Source: an uncultured Lachnospiraceae bacterium (GTDB lineage Bacteria; Bacillota; Clostridia; Lachnospirales; Lachnospiraceae). Taken from it: 34,190 nt of DNA. The position numbers were made by a program, and so were the translations under genes. Shown here one piece after another: positions 1 through 9,187 of the stretch. Below the pieces are notes generated by a model, which saw only the letters and a list, made by a program, of their open reading frames with translations, searched no databases and had not been told where the DNA came from. The stretch spans positions 1 to 34,190 of the forward strand of contig CAJUQO010000032.1 of assembly GCA_910588295.1 (NCBI GenBank). Reading direction: 5' to 3'. The first letter of the stretch is position 1. Every line of letters begins with the position of its first letter.

Positions 1-1317
<1,317 letters not shown>

Positions 1318-1350
1318 AGCGAAACCTCCATATTTTTCAAAACTTTGTAT

Positions 1351-1379
1351 ATTCTAGTATATGGCGTGGGCGGTGTCAA
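1351..1379 (-). promoter_or_regulatory. Sigma-A promoter of prfC
   Basis: On the minus strand: TTGACA (1379-1374), 17-base spacer, TAGAAT (1356-1351). The predicted transcript start is about 27 bases ahead of the TTG start of prfC. Seen directly; not tested. Confidence 0.8.
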
Positions 1380-1696
1380 GGTGGATATTGCCCGCAGGAG
1401 CTCCTGTCTGTTTTTTGCATGTAACAGGCCAGCTTGTCCTAACCATTACAACTCCCTCAAATTAATTGCACCTTTTGCGTAATACTCCCTTGAAAAAGTT
1501 TGCATTTCTTCTGTTTTTTCCGATCCCCTGGAAATCAACTATCTGATCATGATGCTGTCAGCGCGACTGGGGGATGCGGCTTGTTCATCAGTATACTGGA
1601 GGACGGCACACCATATGACTTTTACAGAGCAGACTCTTACCCTTTCCCTTCCCCTGTACATGGCTTTCCTGCACAGGGCGGTATGACCCCGCCCTC
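1380..1696. other. Non-coding spacer between prfC and the VanW gene
   Basis: Apart from the prfC promoter at its edge, I see no convincing gene. The plus strand has an open stretch at about 1495-1683 that reads somewhat protein-like (it contains DPLEINYLIMMLSARLGDAA) but lacks a start codon and ribosome binding site and matches nothing I recognise. It could be an old gene remnant or chance. Confidence 0.4.
1676..1694 (-). terminator. GC-rich hairpin just after the VanW stop codon
   Basis: GGGCGG (1676-1681) pairs with CCGCCC (1689-1694) around a 7-base loop, 2 bases downstream of the VanW gene stop. No T-run follows on the minus strand, so intrinsic termination is uncertain. Confidence 0.35.
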
Positions 1697-3145
1697 TTAC
1701 CGCATATACGCGCTCTCCCCCTCCTTCTGCACATACAGCTGGCTCCCGTCGCCGTCAAACACCTTTCTGTAAGTATCCACCAGCAGCATATCGTCGTTCA
1801 CGCCGCTGACAATCTCCGTTTCCATCTCCACATAGGTATCGTCCGTCTCCGTCCCCCAGATTTCCACCGTCAGATCATCACCCTCATACCAGGCGTCTAT
1901 CCGTACAGGGTATTCCCTGTTATTGATAAATCGAAAATCCAGATCCCCCCAGGCCACAGCGGCATCCAGCCCCGCCGGGACATAACTGGAAACCAAGTCA
2001 TGATTTCCCCTCTCGGTAACCTCCAGATTGGCATAGAGAACCGCCATGTATAGAGTAGAAGATACCTGGCAGATACCGCCGCCGTAAGCAGGAACCACTT
2101 TACCGTTCAGAATGCCCGCCGCCTCTTTAAACCCCCGCTCGGCGGTCTGTTCTCCCACGGTCTGATTAAAGGAAAATTCTTCACCGCTTACCAGTATACG
2201 GCCATTACACTTATCCACGGCCAGCCCCACATTGGTACGACGGTTTTCCGATCCCTTTACCCCTGTCGTATAAACGCCAAGCCGATCCGCAAACAGACGT
2301 TCTTTGAGATCCTGCAAAGTAACTGCCGGTTCCGTATAGATTAGATCCACCTCCACCGTGTCGCCCTCTGCGGCATTTTCTAACAGATTGCGGGCGCTTT
2401 CCAGATCAAAGCTCACGCCGGTGACAGAATCCACATAAGCATAACCGTTTTCCGGGTCAAGGGCGGCGTTCTGCGGTTCCCGGTAAATCTCCTGATGGAT
2501 CTCCTCCAGATCCACCGGCGCCACCGCACCGTCAGTCACCGGGCACTCGATAGGCGTCCGATAGTCACCACGACTGGCAGCGTCAGCCATAGCTGCCAAA
2601 AGCCCCGGCACATCGGGCGAATCCGGAACGGAGCATCCCATGTGGAATAGCAGTTTCCCCTCTCCCACGGTATATTCGGTCTGAATGGTCGTTCCGGCCC
2701 GCAAAAGGCCGCTGGCCTCTATGGCGGCGCGGAGCACTCCCTCATCCTTCACCTCCGGCAGCTTTTGTTTCTCATAACCGCCAAACAGAGAATGTAAAAG
2801 CCAGAACCCCCTCGCTAAAAAGGGAGCCTGGCTCCGCCGGATCGCCTGTTCCGCCAGACCGCCGCAGTTCAGGCCCAAAGCATTGGCCGCCACAACCTGA
2901 TAGGTATGTCCCGCCGCCGTCACGGCAAATACGGCGGTTCCCCGCCGCGCCTTTGTGTCAGCCTCCAGGGCAGCCGCGGCTGCCCGCACATCCATACCGC
3001 CGAGCTGCAGGTCATTGATCCGGGTATTCGGCAGTATATGTTCCGTATCTGTGACGGCGCAGAGCAGCAAATAAAGGGCCGCCAGGACAGGAAGCGCCGC
3101 TAGTATTCTTTTTTTCTTTCGCTTTTTCCCTGGCTTACCTGCCAT
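1697..3145 (-). CDS. VanW-family protein with peptidoglycan-binding-like domain
   Basis: Membrane-anchored cell-wall protein of 482 residues. A lysine/arginine-rich N-terminus precedes one hydrophobic segment (about residues 14-31), so the rest is probably outside the cell. The middle (about 45-210) resembles the repeat found ahead of VanW domains (PG_binding_4 type). The VanW domain occupies about 300-435, with the typical RRTNVGLAV, GEEFSFNQTVG and GGGICQVSSTLY stretches. The biochemical role of VanW is not settled; it is named after a gene in vanB-type vancomycin-resistance clusters, but most clostridial copies are not linked to resistance, and no other van cell-wall enzymes lie here. Start at 3145 is preferred over an upstream in-frame start because AAAGGAA precedes it and the upstream option would overlap the MATE gene. 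It lies 31 bp downstream of the MATE gene, probably co-transcribed. Confidence 0.93.
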   Translation of the reverse strand: MAGKPGKKRKKKRILAALPVLAALYLLLCAVTDTEHILPNTRINDLQLGGMDVRAAAAALEADTKARRGTAVFAVTAAGHTYQVVAANALGLNCGGLAEQAIRRSQAPFLARGFWLLHSLFGGYEKQKLPEVKDEGVLRAAIEASGLLRAGTTIQTEYTVGEGKLLFHMGCSVPDSPDVPGLLAAMADAASRGDYRTPIECPVTDGAVAPVDLEEIHQEIYREPQNAALDPENGYAYVDSVTGVSFDLESARNLLENAAEGDTVEVDLIYTEPAVTLQDLKERLFADRLGVYTTGVKGSENRRTNVGLAVDKCNGRILVSGEEFSFNQTVGEQTAERGFKEAAGILNGKVVPAYGGGICQVSSTLYMAVLYANLEVTERGNHDLVSSYVPAGLDAAVAWGDLDFRFINNREYPVRIDAWYEGDDLTVEIWGTETDDTYVEMETEIVSGVNDDMLLVDTYRKVFDGDGSQLYVQKEGESAYMR

Positions 3146-3176
3146 ATTGCATATTCCTTTCCAAATACCAAAAAGC

Positions 3177-4517
3177 TCAACCCCGTTCACTGTTTTGCCG
3201 TCTTCTCAGCAAAACCAGTGCGATTACGCAGACGACCACCGACAGCAAAGAGCCGCCCGGCGCGGCCCACCCCATAGGAAACAGCGTATCCGGGAAAAAT
3301 TTCGAGGCCAGATAGGCGCCCGGTATGCGCACACAGACGATGGACAGGAAATTATGTAAAAAGGATATCCCCGACCTGCCGCAGGCGCAGAAATATCCGC
3401 TGAAGCAGAAATGCATCCCGGCCAGCATACAGTCCCAGATATAGCTGCGCAGATACTGGCTGCCCAGCACGATCACCTCGCCGTCACCGGTAAAAAGCCC
3501 CACCACCGGCCCGCTGACAAACTGAATCATCACAGACACCGCCAAACCAAATCCCGCAGCCAGAAATATGGCATAGCGCAGGGTGAGCCTCGCCCGGCCC
3601 TCCTCCCCGGCTCCGATATTCTGGGCGGAAAGGGCCGAGACCGTGGAGAGCATGGTGGAGGGCACCAGAAACACCAGCCCGATGAATTTTTCCACGATGC
3701 CCACGGCCGCCGCGTCGTTTAACCCCCGGCGGTTGGCGATGACCGTAATCACAATGAACGCGATCTGGATAAAACCGTCCTGCAAGGCTACAGGGACGCC
3801 GATATGCAGGATCTGCCCCATGACGCCCGGCCGGGGCCTGAAATATTCTTTTTTCAGCGCCAGTCCCGTCTTCTGTCGGCGTATGACCAGAAATGCCAGG
3901 AGCACGCTGACGGTCTGGGCCAGCGTAGTCCCCAGGGCCGCCCCCGCCGCGCCGAGATGGCAGCCGCCGATGAACAGCACATCCAGAACGATATTGGCCC
4001 CACAGGCCACGGCCACGAAAACCATCGGGCTTTTGGAATCCCCCAGCCCGCGAAAGATCGAGCTGATGATGTTGTAGGCCGTGATAAAAGGAATCCCTAT
4101 AAAGCATATAGTGAGGTAAGCTGCCGTACCCGATACCGCTTCCGGCGGCGTGGACATTACCGCTGTGATCGGCTTCACCAAAAGCAGCAGAACCGCCGTA
4201 AGCACGACGGACACGCCCATAAACAATGTGACCGTATTACCCACAGCCGCCGAAGCCTCCCTGGACTGTCTGGCCCCCACGGCTTTCGCGATGGTCACGG
4301 TGGAGCCCATGGCCAGCCCCACGATCATGACAGTCAGCATATGCATAACCTGACTCCCGATGGAGACCGCCGTGATGCTGTCCACCCCGTTGAACTGCCC
4401 GATAATAAACAAATCTGCCATCCCGTACAGGGTCTGCAAAAAATAGGACAACAGATACGGCAGCGAAAAATAAATAATATTTTTAAATACGCTGCCGGAT
4501 GTTAAATTTTTTTCCAT
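3177..4517 (-). CDS. MATE family multidrug/toxin efflux transporter
   Basis: Inner-membrane antiporter of 446 residues, a usual length for MATE (NorM/DinF superfamily) proteins. It has about 12 hydrophobic segments in two halves; typical features are the N-terminal FSLPYLLSYFLQTLYGMADL and the first-half MGSTVTIAKAVGARQ stretch. Substrate cannot be deduced; drugs or small metabolites exchanged against H+ or Na+ are usual for the family. Start at 4517 (MEKNLTSGS) has GGGGAAAGGG upstream and matches usual MATE N-termini; an earlier in-frame ATG at 4556 would add an unlikely 13-residue leader. Followed after 31 bp by the VanW gene. Confidence 0.95.
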   Translation of the reverse strand: MEKNLTSGSVFKNIIYFSLPYLLSYFLQTLYGMADLFIIGQFNGVDSITAVSIGSQVMHMLTVMIVGLAMGSTVTIAKAVGARQSREASAAVGNTVTLFMGVSVVLTAVLLLLVKPITAVMSTPPEAVSGTAAYLTICFIGIPFITAYNIISSIFRGLGDSKSPMVFVAVACGANIVLDVLFIGGCHLGAAGAALGTTLAQTVSVLLAFLVIRRQKTGLALKKEYFRPRPGVMGQILHIGVPVALQDGFIQIAFIVITVIANRRGLNDAAAVGIVEKFIGLVFLVPSTMLSTVSALSAQNIGAGEEGRARLTLRYAIFLAAGFGLAVSVMIQFVSGPVVGLFTGDGEVIVLGSQYLRSYIWDCMLAGMHFCFSGYFCACGRSGISFLHNFLSIVCVRIPGAYLASKFFPDTLFPMGWAAPGGSLLSVVVCVIALVLLRRRQNSERG

Positions 4518-4701
4518 ATGTATTCTGCCCTTTCCCCGGAAACTTCCTGAACCCACAGAGAAACGGGCCTCCTCCTGCCATGTGATTTTCTTCTACTGCA
4601 TAGTATCACAACTCCCGCGATCTGTGCAAGTTTGAGTTATCAAGCCGCAAAATGTCTCCCGAATCGTATCACATTTTTCTCCTTTCCCCTCGGGTTATGC
4701 C

Positions 4702-4730
4702 TTTACACCCCTGACGGCTGTTGTTATAAT
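4702..4730 (+). promoter_or_regulatory. Sigma-A promoter of the response regulator operon
   Basis: TTTACA (4702-4707), 17-base spacer, TATAAT (4725-4730). The -35 hexamer lies inside a CTTTACACC motif that recurs at 4825-4833 and, inverted, at 4795-4803, so the regulator may bind at its own promoter. The leader is about 120 bases. Confidence 0.8.
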
Positions 4731-4792
4731 GAAAGCGGAAAACATTTTTCAGATAAACCGAACCGTTCCATAAAACCGCATTCATAAAACCA

Positions 4793-4835
4793 AAGGTGTA
4801 AAGTCTTTCCTATTATATACAGGGCTTTACACCTT
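4793..4835. promoter_or_regulatory. Perfect 11-bp inverted repeat, candidate operator or leader hairpin
   Basis: AAGGTGTAAAG (4793-4803) and CTTTACACCTT (4825-4835) are exact inverse complements 21 bases apart, ending about 24 bases before the response regulator start. The arm core CTTTACACC also overlaps the -35 region at 4701-4709. It could be an operator for autoregulation or an RNA hairpin in the leader; the shared motif favours an operator. Confidence 0.5.
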
Positions 4836-4858
4836 ATCATTTGCTATCGGGGGAAATC

Positions 4859-5527
4859 ATGGACACAAAGACAATAGCCATCATAGACGACGACGTCTCC
4901 ATCGGAGACATGCTGGAGGAGACACTACGGCAGGAAGGCTACCGCACCCTGCGGGCCTGGTCCGGCACGGAGGCTCTGTATCTCCTGTCCCAAAATCACC
5001 CGGATCTGATCCTTCTGGATCTGATGCTCCCGGGCCTTAACGGCGAGGAGGTGCTGCCCCACATCCAGGGCATCCCCGTCATTGTCTTAAGCGCCAAGGG
5101 GGATATTCAGGATAAAGTGAGCCTTCTGCGGGGCGGAGCCGCGGACTACATGACCAAGCCCTTCGACATCCGGGAACTCCTGGCCCGCATCGCGGTACAG
5201 CTCAGAAACACCGTCTCCCCCCTGGCCCCGGTATACCGGGCCGGAGATCTGGCCGTGGACACCGCCTCCCGCCAGGTACTCGTCCGCGGCGCTGAAGTGC
5301 GCCTGACCCGGACGGAATACGCCATCCTAAAGCTCTTGATCCAGAATCCCGGACAGGCCATCGCCAAAGGCGTCATACTGGACAGGATCAGTGAAGACAC
5401 CCCGGACTGCACGGACAGCTCATTAAAGCAGCATATCAGCAACCTGCGCCGGAAATTAAAAGAAACCGGATACCACGACTACATCGAATCCGTCTGGGGC
5501 ATCGGTTTTCGCCTGTCTTGTAAATAG
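4859..5527 (+). CDS. OmpR/PhoB-family response regulator
   Basis: Cytoplasmic DNA-binding regulator of 222 residues. The receiver domain (1-115) has the acidic pocket D10-D12, phospho-acceptor D54 (in LILLDLMLPG) and the conserved lysine K100 (TKPFD). The C-terminal winged-helix domain (about 125-220) shows RTEYAILKLL, the recognition-helix region SSLKQHISNLRRKLK and the WGIGFRL hairpin. I chose ATG at 4859 with GGGGG five bases upstream rather than the in-frame TTG at 4841. It heads a plus-strand cluster of ABC transporter and histidine kinase genes (kinase last), so its partner is almost certainly the kinase at 7401-8285. Phased CTTTAC repeats between this gene and the ABC genes are its likely binding sites (inference). 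The arrangement is typical of bacteriocin or antimicrobial-peptide sensing and resistance modules. Confidence 0.95.
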   Translation: MDTKTIAIIDDDVSIGDMLEETLRQEGYRTLRAWSGTEALYLLSQNHPDLILLDLMLPGLNGEEVLPHIQGIPVIVLSAKGDIQDKVSLLRGGAADYMTKPFDIRELLARIAVQLRNTVSPLAPVYRAGDLAVDTASRQVLVRGAEVRLTRTEYAILKLLIQNPGQAIAKGVILDRISEDTPDCTDSSLKQHISNLRRKLKETGYHDYIESVWGIGFRLSCK

Positions 5528-5547
5528 CGCGTAACCACCCCGCCCGT

Positions 5548-5588
5548 CTTTACCATTTCTTTACTCTTTTCTTTACCGCTGCCTTTAC
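5548..5588 (+). promoter_or_regulatory. Four CTTTAC boxes at 11-12 bp spacing upstream of the ABC transporter
   Basis: CTTTAC occurs at 5548, 5559, 5571 and 5583, i.e. on the same helix face, 47 bp or more ahead of the ABC ATPase start. OmpR-family regulators usually bind direct repeats spaced about one helical turn. The same hexamer occurs twice in direct and once in inverse orientation upstream of the regulator gene. A TAAACT at 5599-5604 could be the -10 of an activator-dependent promoter. Confidence 0.55.
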
Positions 5589-5634
5589 TTTTCCGCGGTA
5601 AACTGACGGCATCAAAGACAAGGAGGCATACATT

Positions 5635-6549
5635 ATGGACTATGTGCTCAGGGCCGACGCGCTCTGCAAACAGTATAAGCATTTCAAAGCACTCGACAAC
5701 CTGTCCCTCAGTATTCCCAGAGGGGCCATCTACGGCCTTGTGGGCAAAAACGGGGCCGGAAAGACCACGCTGATCCGGCTGGTCTGCGGCCTGCAGTCTC
5801 CCACCTCGGGCAGCTACACCCTGTATGGCGCCCGTCACGACCAGCCCGCCATTTTAGGATCCCGCCGCCGGATGGGGGCCGTCGTGGAGACGCCCTCCAT
5901 CTATCTGGAGCTTACAGCGAGGGAAAATCTCATAGAACAGTATCTGGTACTGGGCCTGCCCTCCTTTGAGGGCATCGACGATCTGTTAAAGCTGGTAGGG
6001 CTTGCCGATACAGGAAAAAAGAGGGCCAAAAATTTCTCCCTGGGTATGCGCCAGCGGCTGGGCATCGCCGTGGCCCTGGCCGGAGACCCGGACTTTCTCG
6101 TGCTGGACGAACCGGCCAACGGCCTGGATCCGGAGGGCATCGTGGAGATCCGGGAGCTGATCCTCAAGCTAAACCGGGAGCGGCAGATCACGGTGCTGAT
6201 CTCCAGCCATATCCTGGACGAACTCTCCCGCCTGGCCACCCATTATGGCTTCATCGACGGCGGGCATATGATCCGGGAATTGAGCGCCTCCGATCTGGAA
6301 GCCGCCTGCCGCAAATGCACCCGCCTGAAGGTTTCCGACACAAAAGCCCTGGCCCGGGTGCTGGACGCCTTGGGACTGTCCTACCAGATCTTCCCCGAAG
6401 GAGAGGCCGATGTCTACGCCCAGGTGAATATCACCAAACTGGCGCTGGCTCTTGATAAAGAACACTGTGAAATCCTGACCGTACAGGAACGGGACGAGAG
6501 CCTGGAGAGCTATTACATCAATCTGATCGGAGGTGGCAGACATGAGTAG
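5635..6549 (+). CDS. ABC transporter ATP-binding protein (ABC-2 / bacteriocin-immunity type)
   Basis: Cytoplasmic ATPase of 304 residues, the usual size for BcrA/SpaF-like subunits. Walker A GKNGAGKTTL is at about 37-46, the signature is the variant NFSLGMRQRLG at about 133-143 (typical of this subfamily), Walker B FLVLDEP at about 154-160 and the switch histidine H192 in SSHIL. The C-terminal ~90 residues are an extra domain often seen in export-type ATPases. The start has a strong AAGGAGG. The stop overlaps the permease gene by 8 bp, so the two are translationally coupled. With the flanking regulator and kinase it probably exports or expels a peptide or lipid-II-targeting antibiotic from the membrane; the actual substrate cannot be read from sequence. 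Confidence 0.93.
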   Translation: MDYVLRADALCKQYKHFKALDNLSLSIPRGAIYGLVGKNGAGKTTLIRLVCGLQSPTSGSYTLYGARHDQPAILGSRRRMGAVVETPSIYLELTARENLIEQYLVLGLPSFEGIDDLLKLVGLADTGKKRAKNFSLGMRQRLGIAVALAGDPDFLVLDEPANGLDPEGIVEIRELILKLNRERQITVLISSHILDELSRLATHYGFIDGGHMIRELSASDLEAACRKCTRLKVSDTKALARVLDALGLSYQIFPEGEADVYAQVNITKLALALDKEHCEILTVQERDESLESYYINLIGGGRHE

Positions 6550-7372
6550 ACTGCTGGCAGCAAATTTCGTGCGGCTGAAAAAAAGCCATGCCTTTCTGGC
6601 GGAAATAATATTTATGATCTTCCTGGGTATCTATGAGCCCATTGTAAGATATTTCGACATGAAACAAAGCGGCGAGATCTTTCCTCTGGACAACGGATTT
6701 TTTCTCTGCGTAGCCCTGCTCCTGATACTCGCCGCCGTCCTGTGCAGCCTCTATGTCGGCACCGAATACAGCGACGGCACCATACGAAATAAAGTGGTCG
6801 TAGGCCGGCGGCGGCCCGCCATCTACCTGGCAAACCTGATCACCTGCGCCCTGGCCGATACCGTCCTGTGCCTGCTCTATTTTGCCGCCTACCTCTGCGT
6901 GGGCCTGCCGCTTCTCGGACCTTTCCAGGCAGTCCTGCCGCAGGTCGCCTATTATATCCTGTGCACGTTTTTATTGAGCATAGCCGCCTCAGCCATCTTC
7001 ACCCTGGCCGCCATGCTGATCCAGAGTAAGGCCGCCACCGTGGCCGTCTGCCTGCTTGGCGCCTTCGCGCTCCTGCTTGCGGGCAGTTACATCGACAGCC
7101 GGCTGTCGGAGCCCGAAACCTACCCGTCCTTCTCCCTCATAACGGATGGCGAGGTCATAAACGAAGGCGAAGAGCCCAACCCCCACTACCTGCGGGGAAC
7201 CAAACGGAAAGTCTACGAATTTTTCTATGACTTCCTCCCCGGCGGTCAGGCCGTACAGATCGTCTCCTGGACTGTCGCCCGTCCGTGGAATCCGCCTCTG
7301 TACGCCATGATCATCACGGCGGCGGCCACCGGGTGCGGGGTCTATGCTTTTAATAAAAAAGACTTAAAATAG
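6542..7372 (+). CDS. ABC-2 type transporter permease
   Basis: Integral membrane subunit of 276 residues paired with the preceding ATPase. Six hydrophobic segments can be picked out, for example around residues 17-35, 57-77, 103-130, 142-170, 175-195 and the last 25 residues; a soluble loop (about 195-240) contains EPETYPSFSLITDGEVI. The stretch YSDGTIRNKVVVGR after the second segment is characteristic of ABC-2 permeases of the bacteriocin-resistance type. I prefer ATG at 6542 with GGAGG about 8 bases upstream; an in-frame GTG at 6533 lies inside that site. Only one permease gene is present, so the transporter is probably an ATPase dimer with a permease homodimer. Confidence 0.9.
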   Translation: MSRLLAANFVRLKKSHAFLAEIIFMIFLGIYEPIVRYFDMKQSGEIFPLDNGFFLCVALLLILAAVLCSLYVGTEYSDGTIRNKVVVGRRRPAIYLANLITCALADTVLCLLYFAAYLCVGLPLLGPFQAVLPQVAYYILCTFLLSIAASAIFTLAAMLIQSKAATVAVCLLGAFALLLAGSYIDSRLSEPETYPSFSLITDGEVINEGEEPNPHYLRGTKRKVYEFFYDFLPGGQAVQIVSWTVARPWNPPLYAMIITAAATGCGVYAFNKKDLK

Positions 7373-7400
7373 CCATATTTCCTATATAAAGGAGCCTCTC

Positions 7401-8285
7401 ATGGAACTGATATGCATCATCGCCCTGGCCGCCGCCACCCTCCTTCTCCTGATCCGCAGCGTGCTCATCGACCTGTCTTTAAAAGAAATCGAAAAAGGCC
7501 TCGCCGCCCGCCTGGACGAGGAGACCAATACCCTACTGGACATTCCCGGCCGCAGCCGCTCCGTGCGGCGGCTTGCGGCTGCGCTGAATGTACAGCTTCG
7601 CCGTCTGCGGGATGAACGTCGGCGTTTCCAGTTGGGCGACCAGGAGCTCAAGGATGCCGTCACCAACATCTCCCACGATCTGCGTACCCCCCTGACCGCC
7701 ATCTTCGGTTATGTGGAGCTACTGAAACGGGAAAATCCCCCCGGGGCAGCGGCCCGCTACCTATCCCAGATCGAAGACCGGGCAGAGGCCATGAAACAGC
7801 TCACCGACGAGCTCTTAAGCTACTCCGTCGCCTCATCCGGGGAACCCGCGCGCCGGAAACTGGATCTTGGCCGCGCCCTGGAGGAGAGCATTCTCTCCTT
7901 CTACGGCACCATGGAACAGCGAAAACTGACGCCCGAGATCCAGATTACCGACGGACCTGTCTGGCGGTATCTGGATCCCGGCGAGATCAGCCGCATCTTC
8001 GGCAACGTCATTTCCAACGCGTTAAAATACAGCGCCGGAGATTTTTCTGTTTCCATGGACGCGGACGGAACCATTACCTTTTCCAACACCGCCCCGCAGC
8101 TGAACGCCGTGACCGTGGGCCGCCTGTTCGACCGTTTCTACACCGTCAGGGACAGCCAAAACTCCACCGGCCTCGGCCTCTCCATCGCCCGGCTCCTGAC
8201 CGAGCGCATGGGCGGAACCATCGGGGCGGATTACCGCCAGGGGAAATTATTCATTATCGTGGCCTTCCCCGAGCATAGTCCGTAA
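7401..8285 (+). CDS. Small sensor histidine kinase
   Basis: Membrane kinase of 294 residues and likely partner of the regulator at 4859-5527. There is only one clear hydrophobic segment (about 3-24) and no extracellular domain, so it probably does not bind a ligand outside the cell by itself. A short linker leads to the HisKA helix with phospho-acceptor H92 in NISHDLRTPLTAIFGY, the N box GNVISNALKY at about 201-210 and the G box STGLGLSIARLL at about 255-266. Start ATG with AAGGAG upstream, 28 bp after the permease stop. Kinases lacking a sensor domain often receive their signal from the neighbouring ABC transporter, as in the Bce-type flux-sensing systems; whether this applies here is inference. 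Confidence 0.93.
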   Translation: MELICIIALAAATLLLLIRSVLIDLSLKEIEKGLAARLDEETNTLLDIPGRSRSVRRLAAALNVQLRRLRDERRRFQLGDQELKDAVTNISHDLRTPLTAIFGYVELLKRENPPGAAARYLSQIEDRAEAMKQLTDELLSYSVASSGEPARRKLDLGRALEESILSFYGTMEQRKLTPEIQITDGPVWRYLDPGEISRIFGNVISNALKYSAGDFSVSMDADGTITFSNTAPQLNAVTVGRLFDRFYTVRDSQNSTGLGLSIARLLTERMGGTIGADYRQGKLFIIVAFPEHSP

Positions 8286-8404
8286 AATGTTTCCGTAAAA
8301 CCGGATGAATCCTTGCAGATCTGTTAGATTTCAGAAAGGTTCTGGAAAGAATACTCTGCTATAGTCTGTGTATGCTTTAAAATATGTATAGAAAGGAGAC
8401 AGAC

Positions 8405-9187
8405 ATGGAAATTCTGCGGACAATACATCTGAAAAAATATTACGGGGAGGGCGAAACCTGTGTGAAAGCCCTGGACGACGTGAATTTTTCTGTGGAGAAG
8501 GGAGAATTTGTGTCCATCGTGGGCACCTCCGGCAGCGGCAAATCCACCCTCCTGCACATGCTGGGCGGACTGGATCGCCCCACCTCTGGGGAAGTGGTCG
8601 TGGACGGCAAAAATATCTTTTCCCTGAAAAACGAGGCCCTCACCATTTTCCGGCGGCGGAAGATCGGCTTCGTCTTCCAGAGCTACAATCTGGTGCCGGT
8701 GCTGAATGTCTATGAAAATATCGTGCTGCCCGTGGAACTGGACGGCAATAAAGTGGACAAAGCTTTTGTGGACAGCATCCTGGAGGTACTGGGCCTTAAG
8801 AGCAAGCTCTACGCGCTGCCCTCCCAGCTGTCCGGCGGCCAGCAGCAGCGGGTGGCCATCGCCCGGGCCCTGGCGTCCAAGCCGGCCATCCTGCTGGCGG
8901 ATGAGCCCACGGGAAATCTGGATTCCGCCACCAGCCAGGATGTGCTGGGGCTTTTGAAGGTTACAGTGGAACGCTTTAACCAGACCATGGTCATGATCAC
9001 CCACAACGAGGAGATCGCCCAGATGGCAGATCGGATCGTGCGCATCGAGGACGGCCGGATCGCCCTGCCCGCCGATGCACGCCCGACAAACGCATATCCG
9101 GCCGACACACACCCGGCCGACACGCGCCCAACAAACGCACATCCGGCTGACACGCGCCCGGCCAGGGGAGGTGAGACCCATGCGTAA
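8405..9187 (+). CDS. MacB/LolD-type ABC transporter ATP-binding protein with repeat tail
   Basis: ATPase of 260 residues; the family core ends near residue 221. Walker A GTSGSGKSTL at about 40-49, signature LSGGQQQRVAIARAL at 142-156, Walker B ILLADEPTGNLD at 162-173 and H200 (MITHNEE) are all intact. It pairs with the FtsX-type permease that follows. From residue 222 there is a low-complexity tail of pentapeptide units, P-[AT]-[DN]-[AT]-[RHY], encoded by a 15-bp tandem repeat, absent from normal members of the family as I know them. The gene overlaps the permease start by 8 bp. Start ATG 8405 is placed by AAAGGAG eight bases upstream; an in-frame ATG at 8384 lies before that site. It is 119 bp after the kinase gene and could share its regulation. 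Confidence 0.94.
   Translation: MEILRTIHLKKYYGEGETCVKALDDVNFSVEKGEFVSIVGTSGSGKSTLLHMLGGLDRPTSGEVVVDGKNIFSLKNEALTIFRRRKIGFVFQSYNLVPVLNVYENIVLPVELDGNKVDKAFVDSILEVLGLKSKLYALPSQLSGGQQQRVAIARALASKPAILLADEPTGNLDSATSQDVLGLLKVTVERFNQTMVMITHNEEIAQMADRIVRIEDGRIALPADARPTNAYPADTHPADTRPTNAHPADTRPARGGETHA
9068..9157 (+). repeat. 15-bp tandem repeat, six units, inside the ABC ATPase C-terminus
   Basis: Six in-frame 15-bp units (9068, 9083, 9098, 9113, 9128, 9143) plus a 9-base partial unit encode PADAR, PTNAY, PADTH, PADTR, PTNAH, PADTR and PAR. A typical unit is CCGGCCGACACGCGC. Because the unit length is a multiple of three, copy-number changes lengthen or shorten the tail without breaking the frame. It ends about 20 bases before the permease start. 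Confidence 0.9.

Larger units (their letters stand above)
4518..4858. other. Divergent intergenic region between MATE gene and response regulator
   Basis: 341 bases without a gene. It carries the response-regulator promoter (4702-4730), CTTTAC motifs and an 11-bp inverted repeat (4793-4835), and must also hold the minus-strand promoter for the MATE-VanW pair, which I could not assign with confidence. Confidence 0.6.

Noticed and set aside
1697..3145. VanW gene as evidence of vancomycin resistance
   Set aside because: No vanHAX/B-type ligase, dehydrogenase or D,D-peptidase genes are near; VanW proteins are widespread in Clostridia.
3484..4505. Long open frames on both strands over the MATE gene
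   Set aside because: Shadow frames produced by GC-rich third positions; the MATE frame carries the membrane segments and family motifs.
4841..4858. TTG start for the first response regulator
   Set aside because: ATG at 4859 has GGGGG five bases upstream and matches the normal start of receiver domains.
9068..9157. CRISPR-like array
   Set aside because: Units are 15 bp, contiguous and in frame, with no spacers; it is a coding tandem repeat.
9075..9179. N-terminal extension of the FtsX permease
   Set aside because: These codons translate the ATPase repeat tract in another frame; the true start at 9180 has GGGGAGGTGAG upstream.
8324..9181. 285-codon minus-strand frame opposite the MacB-type ATPase
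   Set aside because: Antisense of an ATPase with complete Walker and signature motifs; the repeat tail only makes it look compositionally odd.
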